Of a stretch of DNA of 64,000 bases, positions 22,574 through 32,689 are shown piece after piece (position 1 is the first letter of the stretch; every line of letters starts with the position of its first letter). A program made the position numbers and the translations under genes. Location of the stretch: positions 20,468 through 84,467 of the IMG/VR virus record IMGVR_UViG_3300037840_000216; one strand, given 5' to 3'. The notes beneath the pieces are model-generated. The model had not been told where the DNA came from. It ran no database searches and saw nothing but the letters and a program-made list of their open reading frames with translations. The DNA is from a virus.

Positions 22574-25089
22574 TAGAACACCGCGATGTTGTGGGTGGCG
22601 TGGTTGCGTAGGCCGTTGCGGTCAATCGTAATCAGCGTGACGGCGTATTCGCCGGGGAGCGAGTAGGTGTGTTCTTCCTGAAGGCTGTTGCCCACCGAAA
22701 ACGCACCATCGCCAAAGTTCCATTCGCGTGTGACGATGGCTCCGGTGCCAGGGGTCGATTCGTCGGTGAACTTGAAGGACCTCGCTTCGATCCCTTTCGA
22801 TTTGAATTGCGCATCCGGGGGAATCAGATCCTCAAGACGTTCCTCTGGCCACACGAGCCGCCCAAGGGAGGCGTAGCGAGGTACGATCTTTGGTGTCTTG
22901 ATGGTGGCGTTCTGGCGCAGCGCTCGGGCGCGTAGCTGAAGTTCCTTGCCACGAGGCTGGAGCAGGATGCCCTTGCGGTTGACGTTGACGATCTCGCGGA
23001 AGTCCGTCCACGGTGCGTAGTTGCTGTCCCATGGGTCGCTGACGGTCGAGCGAGCGCTCCACTGCACGACACGCTCAAAGATGGACACGCTGTCGATCCA
23101 CCAGGTAGAAGCGATCTCGGTGGGCTGAAGGATCTGAACCTGGTAGTTGCCTGTCTGGAGGATCTCTTCTTCCGGCACTCGAATGATGATCTCCTGCCAC
23201 TGGTTCGTTTCGAGTTCTGGCGTCGGCAGCGGGATGATGGTGCCTTCGCTGCTCACGAGGCGCACCGCTATGTTTGGGAACTGTCTCTGGTCGAAGGTGG
23301 TGAAGCCTTTGCTCGGGAAGGTGCCTTTGCTCGGGAAGGTGCGGTGGCGGCTTGGGAAAGTCGGGCGGTGTTTGTCTTCGATGGTTTCCACGGTGCGTGG
23401 TTCGCCCGCGTACCAGATGAAGAACTTGATCTCTGCCTGCTCGAAGTTGCTGAAGTTGATAAAGTCGGTCGTGAGCCCGACGTTGTGTTCAGTGCCATTG
23501 GTGTCCACCCGGAAGCTTTCAGCGGTGAGCGCGCGCGACTTGTCGCGCGAGAGCGTGATGCCTTTAGCCGACGCCGGGGTGATCTTGAAGCCCTGGTTCC
23601 AGAGTTCTTCGTTGCCGGTGTAGCTCGCGAAGAGTTGGGCTCCATCCACGGGCGTAAAGCTGGTGAGAGGAGCGGACTGATACTCGGCGAAGACGACACC
23701 GCGCGGTCGGATCGAGCCGACGTAGGCATCGGGGTCAGGTAGGTATGCCTTCCAGCCAACGCGCCCCTGGCGGCGGCGGAAGACACCATCGTCGTTGACC
23801 AGCGTCGTGTCGAAGATCGGTGTCTGTTCTACGGACTTGTCGGGGGCAAGCTTATAGATGCGCACGCGGGCTCCCGAATCTTCGAGCGAGCAGGTCATGA
23901 GGTATTCGGTGTTGTCGAGCAGTTCAGGGAGAGCATTCGGGCCGTGGTCGGGGAAGACGTAGCCGGGGCTCACCGAGTTGTTCATGATCAGCTTTCGTTT
24001 GCCTTCGCCCCATTGTAGAGTGAAGGTGATCCAACTCTCCTCAATGGGGTTGGCCACAGGTAGACGCTCTAGGTCTTTCATCTTCTCCAGGTGGTCGAAG
24101 CGCGACATGGGCTGTTTGTCGAATTCGCCTACGGTGCGGGGGACGAACTCTTCGGTGCCGAGGTCAGGCTGCGGGTGCCCATCAAGCTCGGACTGTGTGG
24201 TCCCGATGAGGTCAAGCTGCGTCTGGAAGATTAGCGGCTCCTCGCGCATGTAGAAGACGAGTTCGTTCAGGTGTAGCTGTGAGCCAGGGTTGAAGACGAG
24301 GCCGAACTCGGCATCGACCGGCTTGGGGTCGTTGTAGCCAGGTAGGAGGTCTGACTTCCACATGATGCCCTGTTCGAGCAGCGGGCCGCTCGTCACGTCT
24401 CCGTCGAGCGGGTTGGGCTGGCGCAGCATGCCGTTGAAATTGTCGTAGTCCACCGTGGACACCACCCATCCAGGATTGCCTGGCGTGGGAGCGAGGATGA
24501 GCTTAATGCCCATGACGCCCATGTCGGTTTCTTCCCCTTCGTTGCACACGATGGTGAAGCGCACTCCGGTGATGGCTTCGAGGTCGATTTCGTTCTGCTG
24601 CAACGCCGCGCGTTCGATGACGAACTGACTGTCTCCTTCGATCAGCGCTTTGAGGCTCTCCGAGAACGAGAGGGTCGCGGTGACTGCGGTGTTCGAGCAG
24701 TGGCCTGCCGGGTCGGACGTGATTTTGATCCTGCTCTGGACGATGTTGATCGCCGGGAGGTTGAAATCGGGGAGCGCGAATGTGAAGAGGTCCGTGTCCG
24801 CAAAGCCGGTGAGCAGATCGACTGGGTGGTCCGGCGTGGCTGATTCTGTTTCCGTCGTGCCCTTGCATTCCAGAACGAGCGTTGGGAAGTAGTGGAGCGA
24901 CGAGCGGTAGGTGAATGTGCCCTCGGTCCAAGCCTCGCCCGAGGTCGGCACGAACGTGCGCAGATCAACGTGCCGCTGGAACGGCAACTGATCTTTGGTT
25001 TCCACTTCGAACGAGTCGTAGTACATCCACGCTCGCTCTGTGAACTCCTCGCCTAGAGGAACATTGGATCTTTCGCGTTCAAGTGCCAT
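22573..25089 (-). CDS. Large tail-fibre-like protein ending in a PKD domain
   Basis: 838 residues from an ATG 1 nt after the upstream stop. Mostly beta-rich, consistent with jelly-roll or lectin-like modules (for example residues 560-690, with WYAGEPRT and WWIDSVSIFERV, which resembles carbohydrate-binding modules). The last 70 residues form a PKD domain (TREWNFGDGAFSVGNS, then EEHTYSLPGEYAVTLITID). It probably belongs to the adsorption apparatus. No catalytic motif is recognised. Confidence 0.7.
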   Translation of the reverse strand: MALERERSNVPLGEEFTERAWMYYDSFEVETKDQLPFQRHVDLRTFVPTSGEAWTEGTFTYRSSLHYFPTLVLECKGTTETESATPDHPVDLLTGFADTDLFTFALPDFNLPAINIVQSRIKITSDPAGHCSNTAVTATLSFSESLKALIEGDSQFVIERAALQQNEIDLEAITGVRFTIVCNEGEETDMGVMGIKLILAPTPGNPGWVVSTVDYDNFNGMLRQPNPLDGDVTSGPLLEQGIMWKSDLLPGYNDPKPVDAEFGLVFNPGSQLHLNELVFYMREEPLIFQTQLDLIGTTQSELDGHPQPDLGTEEFVPRTVGEFDKQPMSRFDHLEKMKDLERLPVANPIEESWITFTLQWGEGKRKLIMNNSVSPGYVFPDHGPNALPELLDNTEYLMTCSLEDSGARVRIYKLAPDKSVEQTPIFDTTLVNDDGVFRRRQGRVGWKAYLPDPDAYVGSIRPRGVVFAEYQSAPLTSFTPVDGAQLFASYTGNEELWNQGFKITPASAKGITLSRDKSRALTAESFRVDTNGTEHNVGLTTDFINFSNFEQAEIKFFIWYAGEPRTVETIEDKHRPTFPSRHRTFPSKGTFPSKGFTTFDQRQFPNIAVRLVSSEGTIIPLPTPELETNQWQEIIIRVPEEEILQTGNYQVQILQPTEIASTWWIDSVSIFERVVQWSARSTVSDPWDSNYAPWTDFREIVNVNRKGILLQPRGKELQLRARALRQNATIKTPKIVPRYASLGRLVWPEERLEDLIPPDAQFKSKGIEARSFKFTDESTPGTGAIVTREWNFGDGAFSVGNSLQEEHTYSLPGEYAVTLITIDRNGLRNHATHNIAVF

Positions 25090-25090
25090 C

Positions 25091-27478
25091 TTAGTATGCG
25101 AACCAGGTGCTTTCTTCGCCGTAGACAATTCCGTTATTTTCGACCGGGTAAGTTTCGACGTTGAAGTCGCTTAGCAACGTATTGGTATCGTCCGTGCCAG
25201 TCTCCTCGTAGATGCTAGTGTCAGCCGCGACCGAGAACTGGCTGCGCAGGAAGGCCAGTTCTTTGAGGCCTGCGAAATACGCGCGGTCGGATTCGAACTT
25301 GGCTTTCGCTTCCTTGTATTCGTGGCGGCAAGTAACCCAGAAGTACATGACCGGCGTCGATTCATCCAGCACGAGAGCCTGCCGGTTGAGGCCGGAGACG
25401 GCGATGCTCGTGTTGCCTCGGAACTGAGGTTCTCCCTCGACCGGGTAGCTAACTGCGTTTTCAGCATTCTGGGCGGCGCGCGCCCCGAGGAGCGTGGTGG
25501 GGCTGGAGCGAGCAGCCGGTGGCTTGAGGAAGGTGTTGATCTGGAGTTCGATCTGACGTAGCGTTTCCGGGTCCACGCGGTTGGCCGCAGGCGGGGCGAC
25601 GGTTGGCGTCGGGGTTGGATGTTCTGGCGTGGACGGTCCCTGGATCAGGTCGTTGAGGATCGGCTGGTATGCCAGTTCGAGCGCGTCGTAGATGACACCG
25701 ACTCGCTTGGCCGTGAAGGACGGCACGGAGATTTCCGCGAGGAAGGGCAGCGCCACCCAGTCCGGGAAGAGCTTGTAGCTCGTCGGCTTCTGGTAGTCGC
25801 CTGGTTCGTACGGGCGAGCCTGAAGGTGGCTGAACTCGATCTTGACGAACTTAGCAGTGATCGGTTCCGGCAACACGTAGGTCGTCTTGACGCTAGTGAT
25901 GTAGGATTGCGGAACGTGGATCCAGAGCTTCTGTTCCCACTCTTCTTCGGTCATCGGTTCCGTGCCTTCGCTGCCGGTCAGGTCGTTGGTGTAGTAGATG
26001 TTGAACGCCACGCCAGGAGTGAGCGGGTCGATGATGATGCTGTCGATGACCACGGCGTTGTCTTCGATTTCGGGTTCGATCAGTTCGACGGAGCCAGAAC
26101 GGCCCTTCTGGTTTTCCCACTTGGCGCTTGCCTCGTCCCCATCGACGTAGGCTGTCGTTTTGGTGCCGGACTGAGCCTGAGCCCCATCGATGTAGAAGAT
26201 CCGTGCGTGTGTCTCGTTGGCCAGCGTACGAACGGCGACGGTGGACTGGCCGGTGGAGATGGGGCTTGCGAGCGTCACAGAGAACCGCTGCCATTCGGCA
26301 GTGAGCGTGACGACTTCTTCCGCTTTACCCACGGTGTCGTCGCCGACTTCCAGAACGACATCGTAGGTGCCCGTGTTGCTCCGTGCCCACACGGAGAAGG
26401 TGGTTGGTTTCGCGACGGCGATGTTGACCTGAGCGTACACGCCTTCGGGGTAGTGGAAGCGGTCGCTACCGTGTTCGGCGGTGTGGACTTCGAGAGAGTT
26501 GACACCCTTCTCGGCGGTCGGCGTGTTGACGACTTTGATGACGCACTGGCTTTCGAACTCTACGTCGAAGCGCAGCACGGCCTCCAACTTCTGAACGAAG
26601 GAACCTGAGGATGGTTCTTCCACGGCGGGCTGTTCGGGCTCCACGAACTCTTCGAAGTCTGATGAAGTCTGCCACCCGAACGGCTGACCTCCCACGATGT
26701 CGTACTCGAAGCTCGGATTGAGCAGTTGGTTGACGACTCCGTAGGTCGGCGTCTCGGGGAACTGGCGCAGGTCGGAGTAGTGGCTGGTGACCGCGAACTG
26801 GGACGGTTGTGGTGCTGAGAGCCAGTATCCGACGTTGGTGTTCGCTCCGACCGGAGCTTCCGCATCCGAGTGAACAGTGACCGCGCGGTAGGGATTACCC
26901 AGGAAGTCCGTGCCGCCGTCTGCTACGAGCCCCAGGAGCCGGAAGGCCAGGGACGCAGGCGCAGCTTCTTTGCCCGCGAGAGGGGTGCTGCCATCGCTCT
27001 GGACGGCTTCTACGAACCCAGGCAGCGGGTTAGGCTGAGCATAGTAAAGCTTCTCCACGCCGGACACCACGGTAATGCCGATGCGTAGCTCGGAGACGTT
27101 CGTGGTCATGCTCACGTCCACCGGGATTTCCTCGTCCAGGATGGCATCGATCCAGATGCGTTCGCCTTCGGCCTGAGCCCCTACTGCGGTGCCCTTGGCG
27201 AGGATCTCCCAGGCGGTGTCCCCGAAGTTGTGTTGTTCGATGGTGAAGTTGATTGTGACGGGCGCTTCGGCGCTCGGGAAAGCGGCGTCTTCCGTGACCT
27301 CCACTAGAAGCTGGAAGCCCGAGATGCCAGGGAAGCGAGTTTGTCCCGCTTTGACTCCACGCAGGTAGTCTTCCGGTAGGCGGAACTGTTGGTAGTAGGT
27401 TTCGTCAGGCGTGAGCGAGGCAGTGACGACATTCTGGTCGATCACTACTCCGCTGTATTCGGCGCATACGTTGCTCAT
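25091..27478 (-). CDS. Tail-fibre/minor tail protein with carbohydrate-binding-like module
   Basis: 795 residues. A central stretch begins LLNPSFEYDIVGGQPFGWQ and ends RIFYIDGAQAQSG, the beginning and end typical of CBM4/9-like or discoidin-like modules in fibres. Another part (IVIDSIIIDPLTPGVAFNIYYTNDL) is beta-sandwich-like. A Pro/Thr linker separates a C-terminal helical region containing many Ala/Glu. Likely binds host surface glycans. An alternative GTG start lies one codon upstream. Confidence 0.65.
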   Translation of the reverse strand: MSNVCAEYSGVVIDQNVVTASLTPDETYYQQFRLPEDYLRGVKAGQTRFPGISGFQLLVEVTEDAAFPSAEAPVTINFTIEQHNFGDTAWEILAKGTAVGAQAEGERIWIDAILDEEIPVDVSMTTNVSELRIGITVVSGVEKLYYAQPNPLPGFVEAVQSDGSTPLAGKEAAPASLAFRLLGLVADGGTDFLGNPYRAVTVHSDAEAPVGANTNVGYWLSAPQPSQFAVTSHYSDLRQFPETPTYGVVNQLLNPSFEYDIVGGQPFGWQTSSDFEEFVEPEQPAVEEPSSGSFVQKLEAVLRFDVEFESQCVIKVVNTPTAEKGVNSLEVHTAEHGSDRFHYPEGVYAQVNIAVAKPTTFSVWARSNTGTYDVVLEVGDDTVGKAEEVVTLTAEWQRFSVTLASPISTGQSTVAVRTLANETHARIFYIDGAQAQSGTKTTAYVDGDEASAKWENQKGRSGSVELIEPEIEDNAVVIDSIIIDPLTPGVAFNIYYTNDLTGSEGTEPMTEEEWEQKLWIHVPQSYITSVKTTYVLPEPITAKFVKIEFSHLQARPYEPGDYQKPTSYKLFPDWVALPFLAEISVPSFTAKRVGVIYDALELAYQPILNDLIQGPSTPEHPTPTPTVAPPAANRVDPETLRQIELQINTFLKPPAARSSPTTLLGARAAQNAENAVSYPVEGEPQFRGNTSIAVSGLNRQALVLDESTPVMYFWVTCRHEYKEAKAKFESDRAYFAGLKELAFLRSQFSVAADTSIYEETGTDDTNTLLSDFNVETYPVENNGIVYGEESTWFAY

Positions 27479-27502
27479 CACAAGTTACCGTGCCGAAGTT
27501 GC

Positions 27503-29437
27503 CTAAGGCGCTACGTTCCGCCCGATGCGCAGGTTCCTAACCTCGATGCTGTAAGGAAACGTCAAGCCCCCCGGTTTGCGCGCGAATTCGAAGCGCAAGA
27601 AGCGCGTGTAGATCATGGCTCCCAGAGACGTGCCGACGTTGAGCGTGACCAGGGTCCACTGGTTGACGTTGTGGGCGTCGTAGGACAGGCTGAGGGTAGA
27701 TGGAGCATCCACTTCGCTCTGGATGGTGACGGGAATGAAGCGCTTGTCGGGAGCCGCGTCGAGCAGGTCGTAGTCCACGCCGATGGTGAACGGCTTTTGG
27801 GTCGCTTCGAACGTGATGAAGTTGACAGCCTGGACCGTACCGAAGTCGATCTCCAGGAAGTCGGTACCTTCGAGGCGCTCGTTCGAGGACCAGAACGGAG
27901 CCGTTTCCGGTGGGGCTCCATGGATCTCGGTGAGCGTCTGATAGACCGCAGGGTAGACAGAGTTGACCAGCGGTTCTGGTCCGACCTTGGTGGTCAAGAG
28001 TTCTGGTGGGTTGACCGCCGCGTCGAGCGCGGTGAATTCCTCCAACGGGCTCTGGAAGGTGGCGAGGAACGGGTACTGTGCCTGCTGTTCCTTCGAGAAC
28101 GGGCCGACGTGTTCGTCCGGTGCGTTATCTTCGGTGTAGGCGGTGGCTGCTGGAATGTTGTGGAAGTTAACGTAGTTGGCATGCCCACCGTCAAGCGCCA
28201 TCGGTGCCTCGTTCTCGACGCCTGGTTCGATCCAGGTGGTCGAGCTAACCGGAGGCCACGGGAGCCCTCGCTTGCCAGTGACGTAGCGTAGAACCTGAAT
28301 GAATTCGGAGTCGGCGAAAACTTCGCTCGGGATCTGACGTTTGGTCGTGCCAGGTGCTTTGCCTGGTGTCAGGATCGCGGTAACCGGCTTGATATTGTCG
28401 ATGGCGACCTGAGCGAAGTACCAGTCTTCGGTCGGGATCACCGCGTCCTCGCCGTCTGCGCTCACGCCGACTTGTTCGACGGTCACTTCGACCTCGCACA
28501 GTTTTTCTTCATCGTCGGCGAGGAGGTTCTTCGTGACAAGGAACTGCGGCATGGGCCTGTCGGCCAGTTCACCAGTGAAGCTGATAACCAATGGGTTGCC
28601 AGGGAAGGGTCCACCTGTAACCGATACGTTGCGATCCCCTATGACCGGAACGAGTTCGAGCGCTTCGGTCAGTTGGCCAAAGTCTACGTCGAAGGGTAGC
28701 GGCGCGGTAGTAGTGGTGTTCTGGACTTCTTCTTTGCCGCCGCCCGGACCCAACGGCATTGTGAGTTGGAAGGTCCCTTCGATGGGGTTACCTTCCTCTA
28801 CGGAGATCGTCTGCTGTGCGCTCTGAGGGTGCTCCTGGCGAGGCAGGAGGATGATCTCCTCGGTGGAGTGGGTCAGGCCGATGCGCTGGATGCCCTGCGG
28901 GTCGTCGGAGTACTGGTCGTATAGCGCGTGATAGTTCTCCACGATTTCGACATCCCGGTTGAGTGCGGACTTGGCAGCAAGCTCGATCCCGAGGATCGTA
29001 CCTCCGGCACGGACGGCCTTAAGGTAGTTGATCGCGCGGTTCTTGTAGGACGAGTCGGATTCACGGATGGCCTCTGCTTGTTCGTGATCGAGCAGTCCTT
29101 CCGTGTCATCAGTGTATGTCTCGAACGCCAGGCGGGCGAAGGAGAACGGTTCCGCGTAGAAAGAATCAAGTTCAGTTGTGCGTAGGCCGTTGTTTTCCAC
29201 GTTCAGGCGAGCGATGAGGTAGTTCTGCTTGAGGGTGCCGAGGCCAGCCGGACCAAGCAGAGCGTACATGAGCGCGACCAGGTTCGAGTCGAGCGACTTG
29301 TTGTACAGCGATTCCGGGAAGGCATCGAGGTAGCTGACGGGATGTTTCGGTCCGCCCAGAGGCTCAATGAATACCTGCTGGTTGATGACCGTCGTAATGT
29401 CAGGTGTTTCAACTGTTGTGCCGATGGGTTCAGCCAT
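27503..29437 (-). CDS. gpI-like baseplate/tail protein
   Basis: 644 residues from the ATG with GGGG about 5 nt upstream; an in-frame upstream start lacks this signal. The N-terminal 150 residues (SYLDAFPESLYNKSLDSNLV, then YLKAVRAGGTILGIELAAKSAL) are helical and, directly downstream of baseplate J, occupy the place of P2 gpI-type tail-tip proteins. The rest is beta-rich with a lectin-like repeat region. It probably links the baseplate wedge to the fibres encoded next. Assignment rests mainly on gene order. Confidence 0.6.
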   Translation of the reverse strand: MAEPIGTTVETPDITTVINQQVFIEPLGGPKHPVSYLDAFPESLYNKSLDSNLVALMYALLGPAGLGTLKQNYLIARLNVENNGLRTTELDSFYAEPFSFARLAFETYTDDTEGLLDHEQAEAIRESDSSYKNRAINYLKAVRAGGTILGIELAAKSALNRDVEIVENYHALYDQYSDDPQGIQRIGLTHSTEEIILLPRQEHPQSAQQTISVEEGNPIEGTFQLTMPLGPGGGKEEVQNTTTTAPLPFDVDFGQLTEALELVPVIGDRNVSVTGGPFPGNPLVISFTGELADRPMPQFLVTKNLLADDEEKLCEVEVTVEQVGVSADGEDAVIPTEDWYFAQVAIDNIKPVTAILTPGKAPGTTKRQIPSEVFADSEFIQVLRYVTGKRGLPWPPVSSTTWIEPGVENEAPMALDGGHANYVNFHNIPAATAYTEDNAPDEHVGPFSKEQQAQYPFLATFQSPLEEFTALDAAVNPPELLTTKVGPEPLVNSVYPAVYQTLTEIHGAPPETAPFWSSNERLEGTDFLEIDFGTVQAVNFITFEATQKPFTIGVDYDLLDAAPDKRFIPVTIQSEVDAPSTLSLSYDAHNVNQWTLVTLNVGTSLGAMIYTRFLRFEFARKPGGLTFPYSIEVRNLRIGRNVAP

Positions 29438-29481
29438 TACGTTCCCCTTTGTTCCAGATCTGCTGCACTTCCTTGTTTCAT

Positions 29482-32166
29482 TTAGCTCTTCTCCCACACG
29501 TTCTGGGCGCGAGACTTGATGATCAGGCCCGGGACGGTATCTCCTTCCTGCATCCCAGTCGGCAGCGCAGGAAGCTCGTCGTCGCGCAGGAAGAAGTCAG
29601 AGTCGAAGGTGTATTCTCCACCGGCCAGCGGTTTGTCCAACGGGTCAGCCGGGTAGATCACGGTCGGGAGAACTCGTTTGCCGGTGGCTGCGTACGTAAT
29701 GCGGAAGGAGCGGATCGGTTCGGTGACGCCCACGTTCGAGCGTTTGTCCTCGGTGACGGTGACGGTCGCAGCGCCCAAGACTTTGTTGATTTCTTCCTCC
29801 AGCTTAGCTGCCGTTGTGCCTTCTTCGATGGGCTCAATTTCTTCCGTTTTTTCGGAGCCCCCTTTTCCGTACACAAGCTGGTAGGCTCCACGTTCCGGGT
29901 TGCCGACAACGTAGAGAGCTTGGATCTCTTCGTTGGGGGTGTTGCCCCACTGCACGCGGTCGAGGAAGACCCCCTCCAACGGCTTGCCGTGGATGTCAGT
30001 CTGCTGCACGCGAACGAGGTTGGGATCGTTTGGTACATCGTTGGACCAACGCACATTCTGCACGCCTGCGACGTTGTGGATCTGCGCGAGCAGATCGGAG
30101 AGGCGTACGACGTTGCCGAAGGACTGGTTGGCGAAGAACTGCGAGATCGCTTCCTGGATGGCATTGTTCACCGTGGACGGCGTAGCCTGCGGTGAGTAGA
30201 CTACGGTGATGTTGAGCTTGAAGTAGCGGATCTTGGCACGGTGGGCGAGCACGTCGGTGGTGACCTGACGGTTGGCCTCTAGCGCAGCTTGGAGGTCTTC
30301 GATGTTCTGGTCGTAGAAGTACGGTTCGACTTCAACGAGTTCCGGGCTTTCGTGTTCGGCGAACGTTTTGCCGGTGTACACAGGCTCTTCTTTTTCAGGT
30401 GTCGGCACGCCTTCTCCGGCTCCGCCTTTGTCTCCCTTGATGGTGGCGCTCCACTCGATGCCATCGCGTGCTCGCACGGTGCCGAAGTAGGTTGACGTGT
30501 CATGTACAAGCCAGTAGTGGACCCCGAGATAGTATTTGTCCGACCCGATGTTGATCTGGCCAGGGATCTTCAGGACGGGCTCGGCAAAGAGGGTGGTAAG
30601 AATGTTGCCTTCGAGCGGGCGCTTGGTCGGGTTCCCGTCGCGGCGGTAGTTCTCGTAGTAGTACATGCTCGTCGGGTCGTCCACGAACTCTTGGGCGCTA
30701 CCCGAGAGCAGGCAAGAGAAGATCGTGCTCGTGGACTGTTCGTTTGTACCGTCGATGTAGATATCGACTGCGTTGGTGACGTTGTGCAGAATGCTATTGC
30801 GTGAGGCCGCTGATGTGTAGGCGTATTCGAAGAGCACGATGTCTTCTGGTGAGAGGGCGGCGATAGCCCCTGGTTCTGCACCGAGGAAGACGTTGATGAA
30901 GGTGACGTTTGGCTGGTTTTTGCCGGTGATGCTCGTGCGGGGGTCCGGGCCTACACCGTCGATCATCGCGCGTAGGGTGTCGCCCTGTAGCAGCGGCGGG
31001 TAATTGAAGTTGAAGTCCACGTCTTCGCGAAAGAAGAATTTACTGATGCCCGACGTGATGTCCGAGACAAAGACCGGCAGCCCTTTCCAAATTTCCTTAG
31101 CGAACGGATTGGTCGAGAGAGCGGTCGTCCACTTGTTGTGGAGCGTTTCGCGTACCGCTTCGGGGTCGCCGATAAAGACCCATCCGTCTACGACTTCGCT
31201 CGACAGCGCTTTCGAGATTTCGATTTCGGTCGGGGACAGGATGCCGATGACCGTGCCGGATGAGGCTAGGGTCGGGCTGTCTTCTGATTTGTAGACCTCG
31301 ACCGGGACGCCCGTTTCGATCCCGATGGTGGACGGGATCGTTACGATTTTGCTGAAGTTCGCGCCAGAGCCACGCACCATGAACGGGGATGGATAGCCGG
31401 GGTAGGATTCGCCGCCGCCGAAGGGGTAGAGGGTCGTGTCGTCCTGGAAGGGGACCTGGATATACTCCTGGTATTTGGAGATCGGCCCGATGACGTTCGC
31501 CTTGGTGCTAAAGGCGGTCGCCACAGAGAGTGCGAGGAACTGATCTTCAGTGCCCGCAAGGTTCCTGAAGACGGTGTTCTTGAAGCGCGTCTTGAGACTG
31601 TTGTCGTCTTCCTGGTCGGTACCCCCGGTCGTCGCAGCGGGGTTGGTGACGGCGGTGATACCGAGGACCGGCGCAAAGGACATGATCGTAACGGCTTCAG
31701 CTGGGACGTTGCCGATGGAGCCAGGGCTTTTTGCCTTGATCGGGACGAGTTCCGTTTCGGTTTCGCCAGCGTGCAACGTGATGGATGAGGTCGTGACGAA
31801 TTCAGGCAGAATGCCATCGGTTGCCGTCGAGACGTGGGACTTGAGAATAATTCCTGAGGGAATGACGATATTCGTGGGTGACGGTGTGTTGCGCGAGAAC
31901 TTGACGAAGCCTGTGGCGTTTGTGGCCACCTGGCGTTCGAAGCCGAAGAGCGCCATGAAGTTAGTCAGGTTCGCCCCGAACTTGCTGTCCACGTTCAGCG
32001 CTTCGGCGAGGCCGATCAGGTCGATGGAGCTTTCCGCTAGCGCTCCGGCCACGGTGTCCAGGATGAGACGCTCCGGCGTACCGACTTCAGCGGAGATCGT
32101 AGGCTTGAGCAGCCGAAGCTGCGCCACCATCTGTTCCGCGATCTGGGTCTGACTGAGGGCTGCCAT
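29482..32166 (-). CDS. Baseplate J-like wedge protein
   Basis: 894 residues. The N-terminus (PERLILDTVAGALAESSIDLIGLAEALNVDSKFGANL, FGFERQVATNATGFVKFSR) and the stretch after AKSPGSIGNVPAEAVT with TGGTDQEDDNSLKTRF are characteristic of baseplate J/T4 gp6-like proteins. It is longer than P2 gpJ (about 300 aa), with added beta-rich C-terminal domains. With the gp25-like protein it builds the wedges that trigger sheath contraction. Starts at the ATG whose A shares the stop region of the gp25 gene. Confidence 0.85.
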   Translation of the reverse strand: MAALSQTQIAEQMVAQLRLLKPTISAEVGTPERLILDTVAGALAESSIDLIGLAEALNVDSKFGANLTNFMALFGFERQVATNATGFVKFSRNTPSPTNIVIPSGIILKSHVSTATDGILPEFVTTSSITLHAGETETELVPIKAKSPGSIGNVPAEAVTIMSFAPVLGITAVTNPAATTGGTDQEDDNSLKTRFKNTVFRNLAGTEDQFLALSVATAFSTKANVIGPISKYQEYIQVPFQDDTTLYPFGGGESYPGYPSPFMVRGSGANFSKIVTIPSTIGIETGVPVEVYKSEDSPTLASSGTVIGILSPTEIEISKALSSEVVDGWVFIGDPEAVRETLHNKWTTALSTNPFAKEIWKGLPVFVSDITSGISKFFFREDVDFNFNYPPLLQGDTLRAMIDGVGPDPRTSITGKNQPNVTFINVFLGAEPGAIAALSPEDIVLFEYAYTSAASRNSILHNVTNAVDIYIDGTNEQSTSTIFSCLLSGSAQEFVDDPTSMYYYENYRRDGNPTKRPLEGNILTTLFAEPVLKIPGQINIGSDKYYLGVHYWLVHDTSTYFGTVRARDGIEWSATIKGDKGGAGEGVPTPEKEEPVYTGKTFAEHESPELVEVEPYFYDQNIEDLQAALEANRQVTTDVLAHRAKIRYFKLNITVVYSPQATPSTVNNAIQEAISQFFANQSFGNVVRLSDLLAQIHNVAGVQNVRWSNDVPNDPNLVRVQQTDIHGKPLEGVFLDRVQWGNTPNEEIQALYVVGNPERGAYQLVYGKGGSEKTEEIEPIEEGTTAAKLEEEINKVLGAATVTVTEDKRSNVGVTEPIRSFRITYAATGKRVLPTVIYPADPLDKPLAGGEYTFDSDFFLRDDELPALPTGMQEGDTVPGLIIKSRAQNVWEKS

Positions 32167-32618
32167 TAGGTGCTCATCGGGATGTTGAGTTCGATGCTAT
32201 CATTGCCGATTTCAAGTTGGAGCGTGCAGAGCAGGTGGTCTTCTGCCTGCACGAACTTGATGCTCAAGACCTGGAGCAAGATCTCTCCGGGAGTGAGCGT
32301 TGGCTTGCCGAATCGTACGGCGTCAGATTCGTTACGTGCAATCTGCTGCGCCTGGTAGTTCTGGCACAAGCGCGTAAGCTCTGAGCGGATGAGGGCGGCG
32401 GCATGCTGGAAGTCTTTCGACCCAATGATCTGGACCTCCGGGTTGATTAGGTCTTCCTCCAGGATCGAGCCGAATTCAGGATGCAGTTCCTCGAACCCAA
32501 GGGGGGTCAGAATGGCGCACACAAGGTCCTGCTGGAGCTTCGCAGCGTCCACCACGGTACCGAGGGAAGTTCCGCTCAGCCCCAGGTCGCCGTTCTTGAG
32601 TGCAAGTGAGAAGCTCAT
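32166..32618 (-). CDS. gp25/GPW-like baseplate wedge protein
   Basis: 150 residues. Contains the gp25-like lysozyme-fold signature: an N-terminal LQQDLVCAILTPLGFEELHPEFGS with IL and D following, and a C-terminal half (VLSIKFVQAEDHLLCTLQLEIG). In phages P2 and T4, gpW/gp25 sits beside gpJ/gp6 in the wedge, as here. It is a structural, not enzymatic, member. ATG preceded by AAGG. Confidence 0.85.
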   Translation of the reverse strand: MSFSLALKNGDLGLSGTSLGTVVDAAKLQQDLVCAILTPLGFEELHPEFGSILEEDLINPEVQIIGSKDFQHAAALIRSELTRLCQNYQAQQIARNESDAVRFGKPTLTPGEILLQVLSIKFVQAEDHLLCTLQLEIGNDSIELNIPMST

Positions 32619-32622
32619 CGCC

Positions 32623-32667
32623 TTAGTCGTCCAGGTATTCGATTTCGCACTGTGAGCAAATATTCAT
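32623..32667 (-). CDS. 14-residue micro-ORF with CxxC
   Basis: Between the GNAT gene and the gp25 gene. ATG preceded by ATAGGCG; encodes MNICSQCEIEYLDD and ends just before the AAGGCG of the gp25 gene. Possibly a coupling leader or a remnant of a zinc ribbon. Weak support. Confidence 0.25.
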   Translation of the reverse strand: MNICSQCEIEYLDD

Positions 32668-32689
32668 CGCCTATTACCCCATCGTTTGC

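Noticed and set aside
25619-28291. Long rightward open frames (about 300 codons) opposite the fibre genes
   Set aside because: They mirror the codon structure of well-supported leftward genes, have no ribosome-binding sites and no recognisable domains; antisense shadows.
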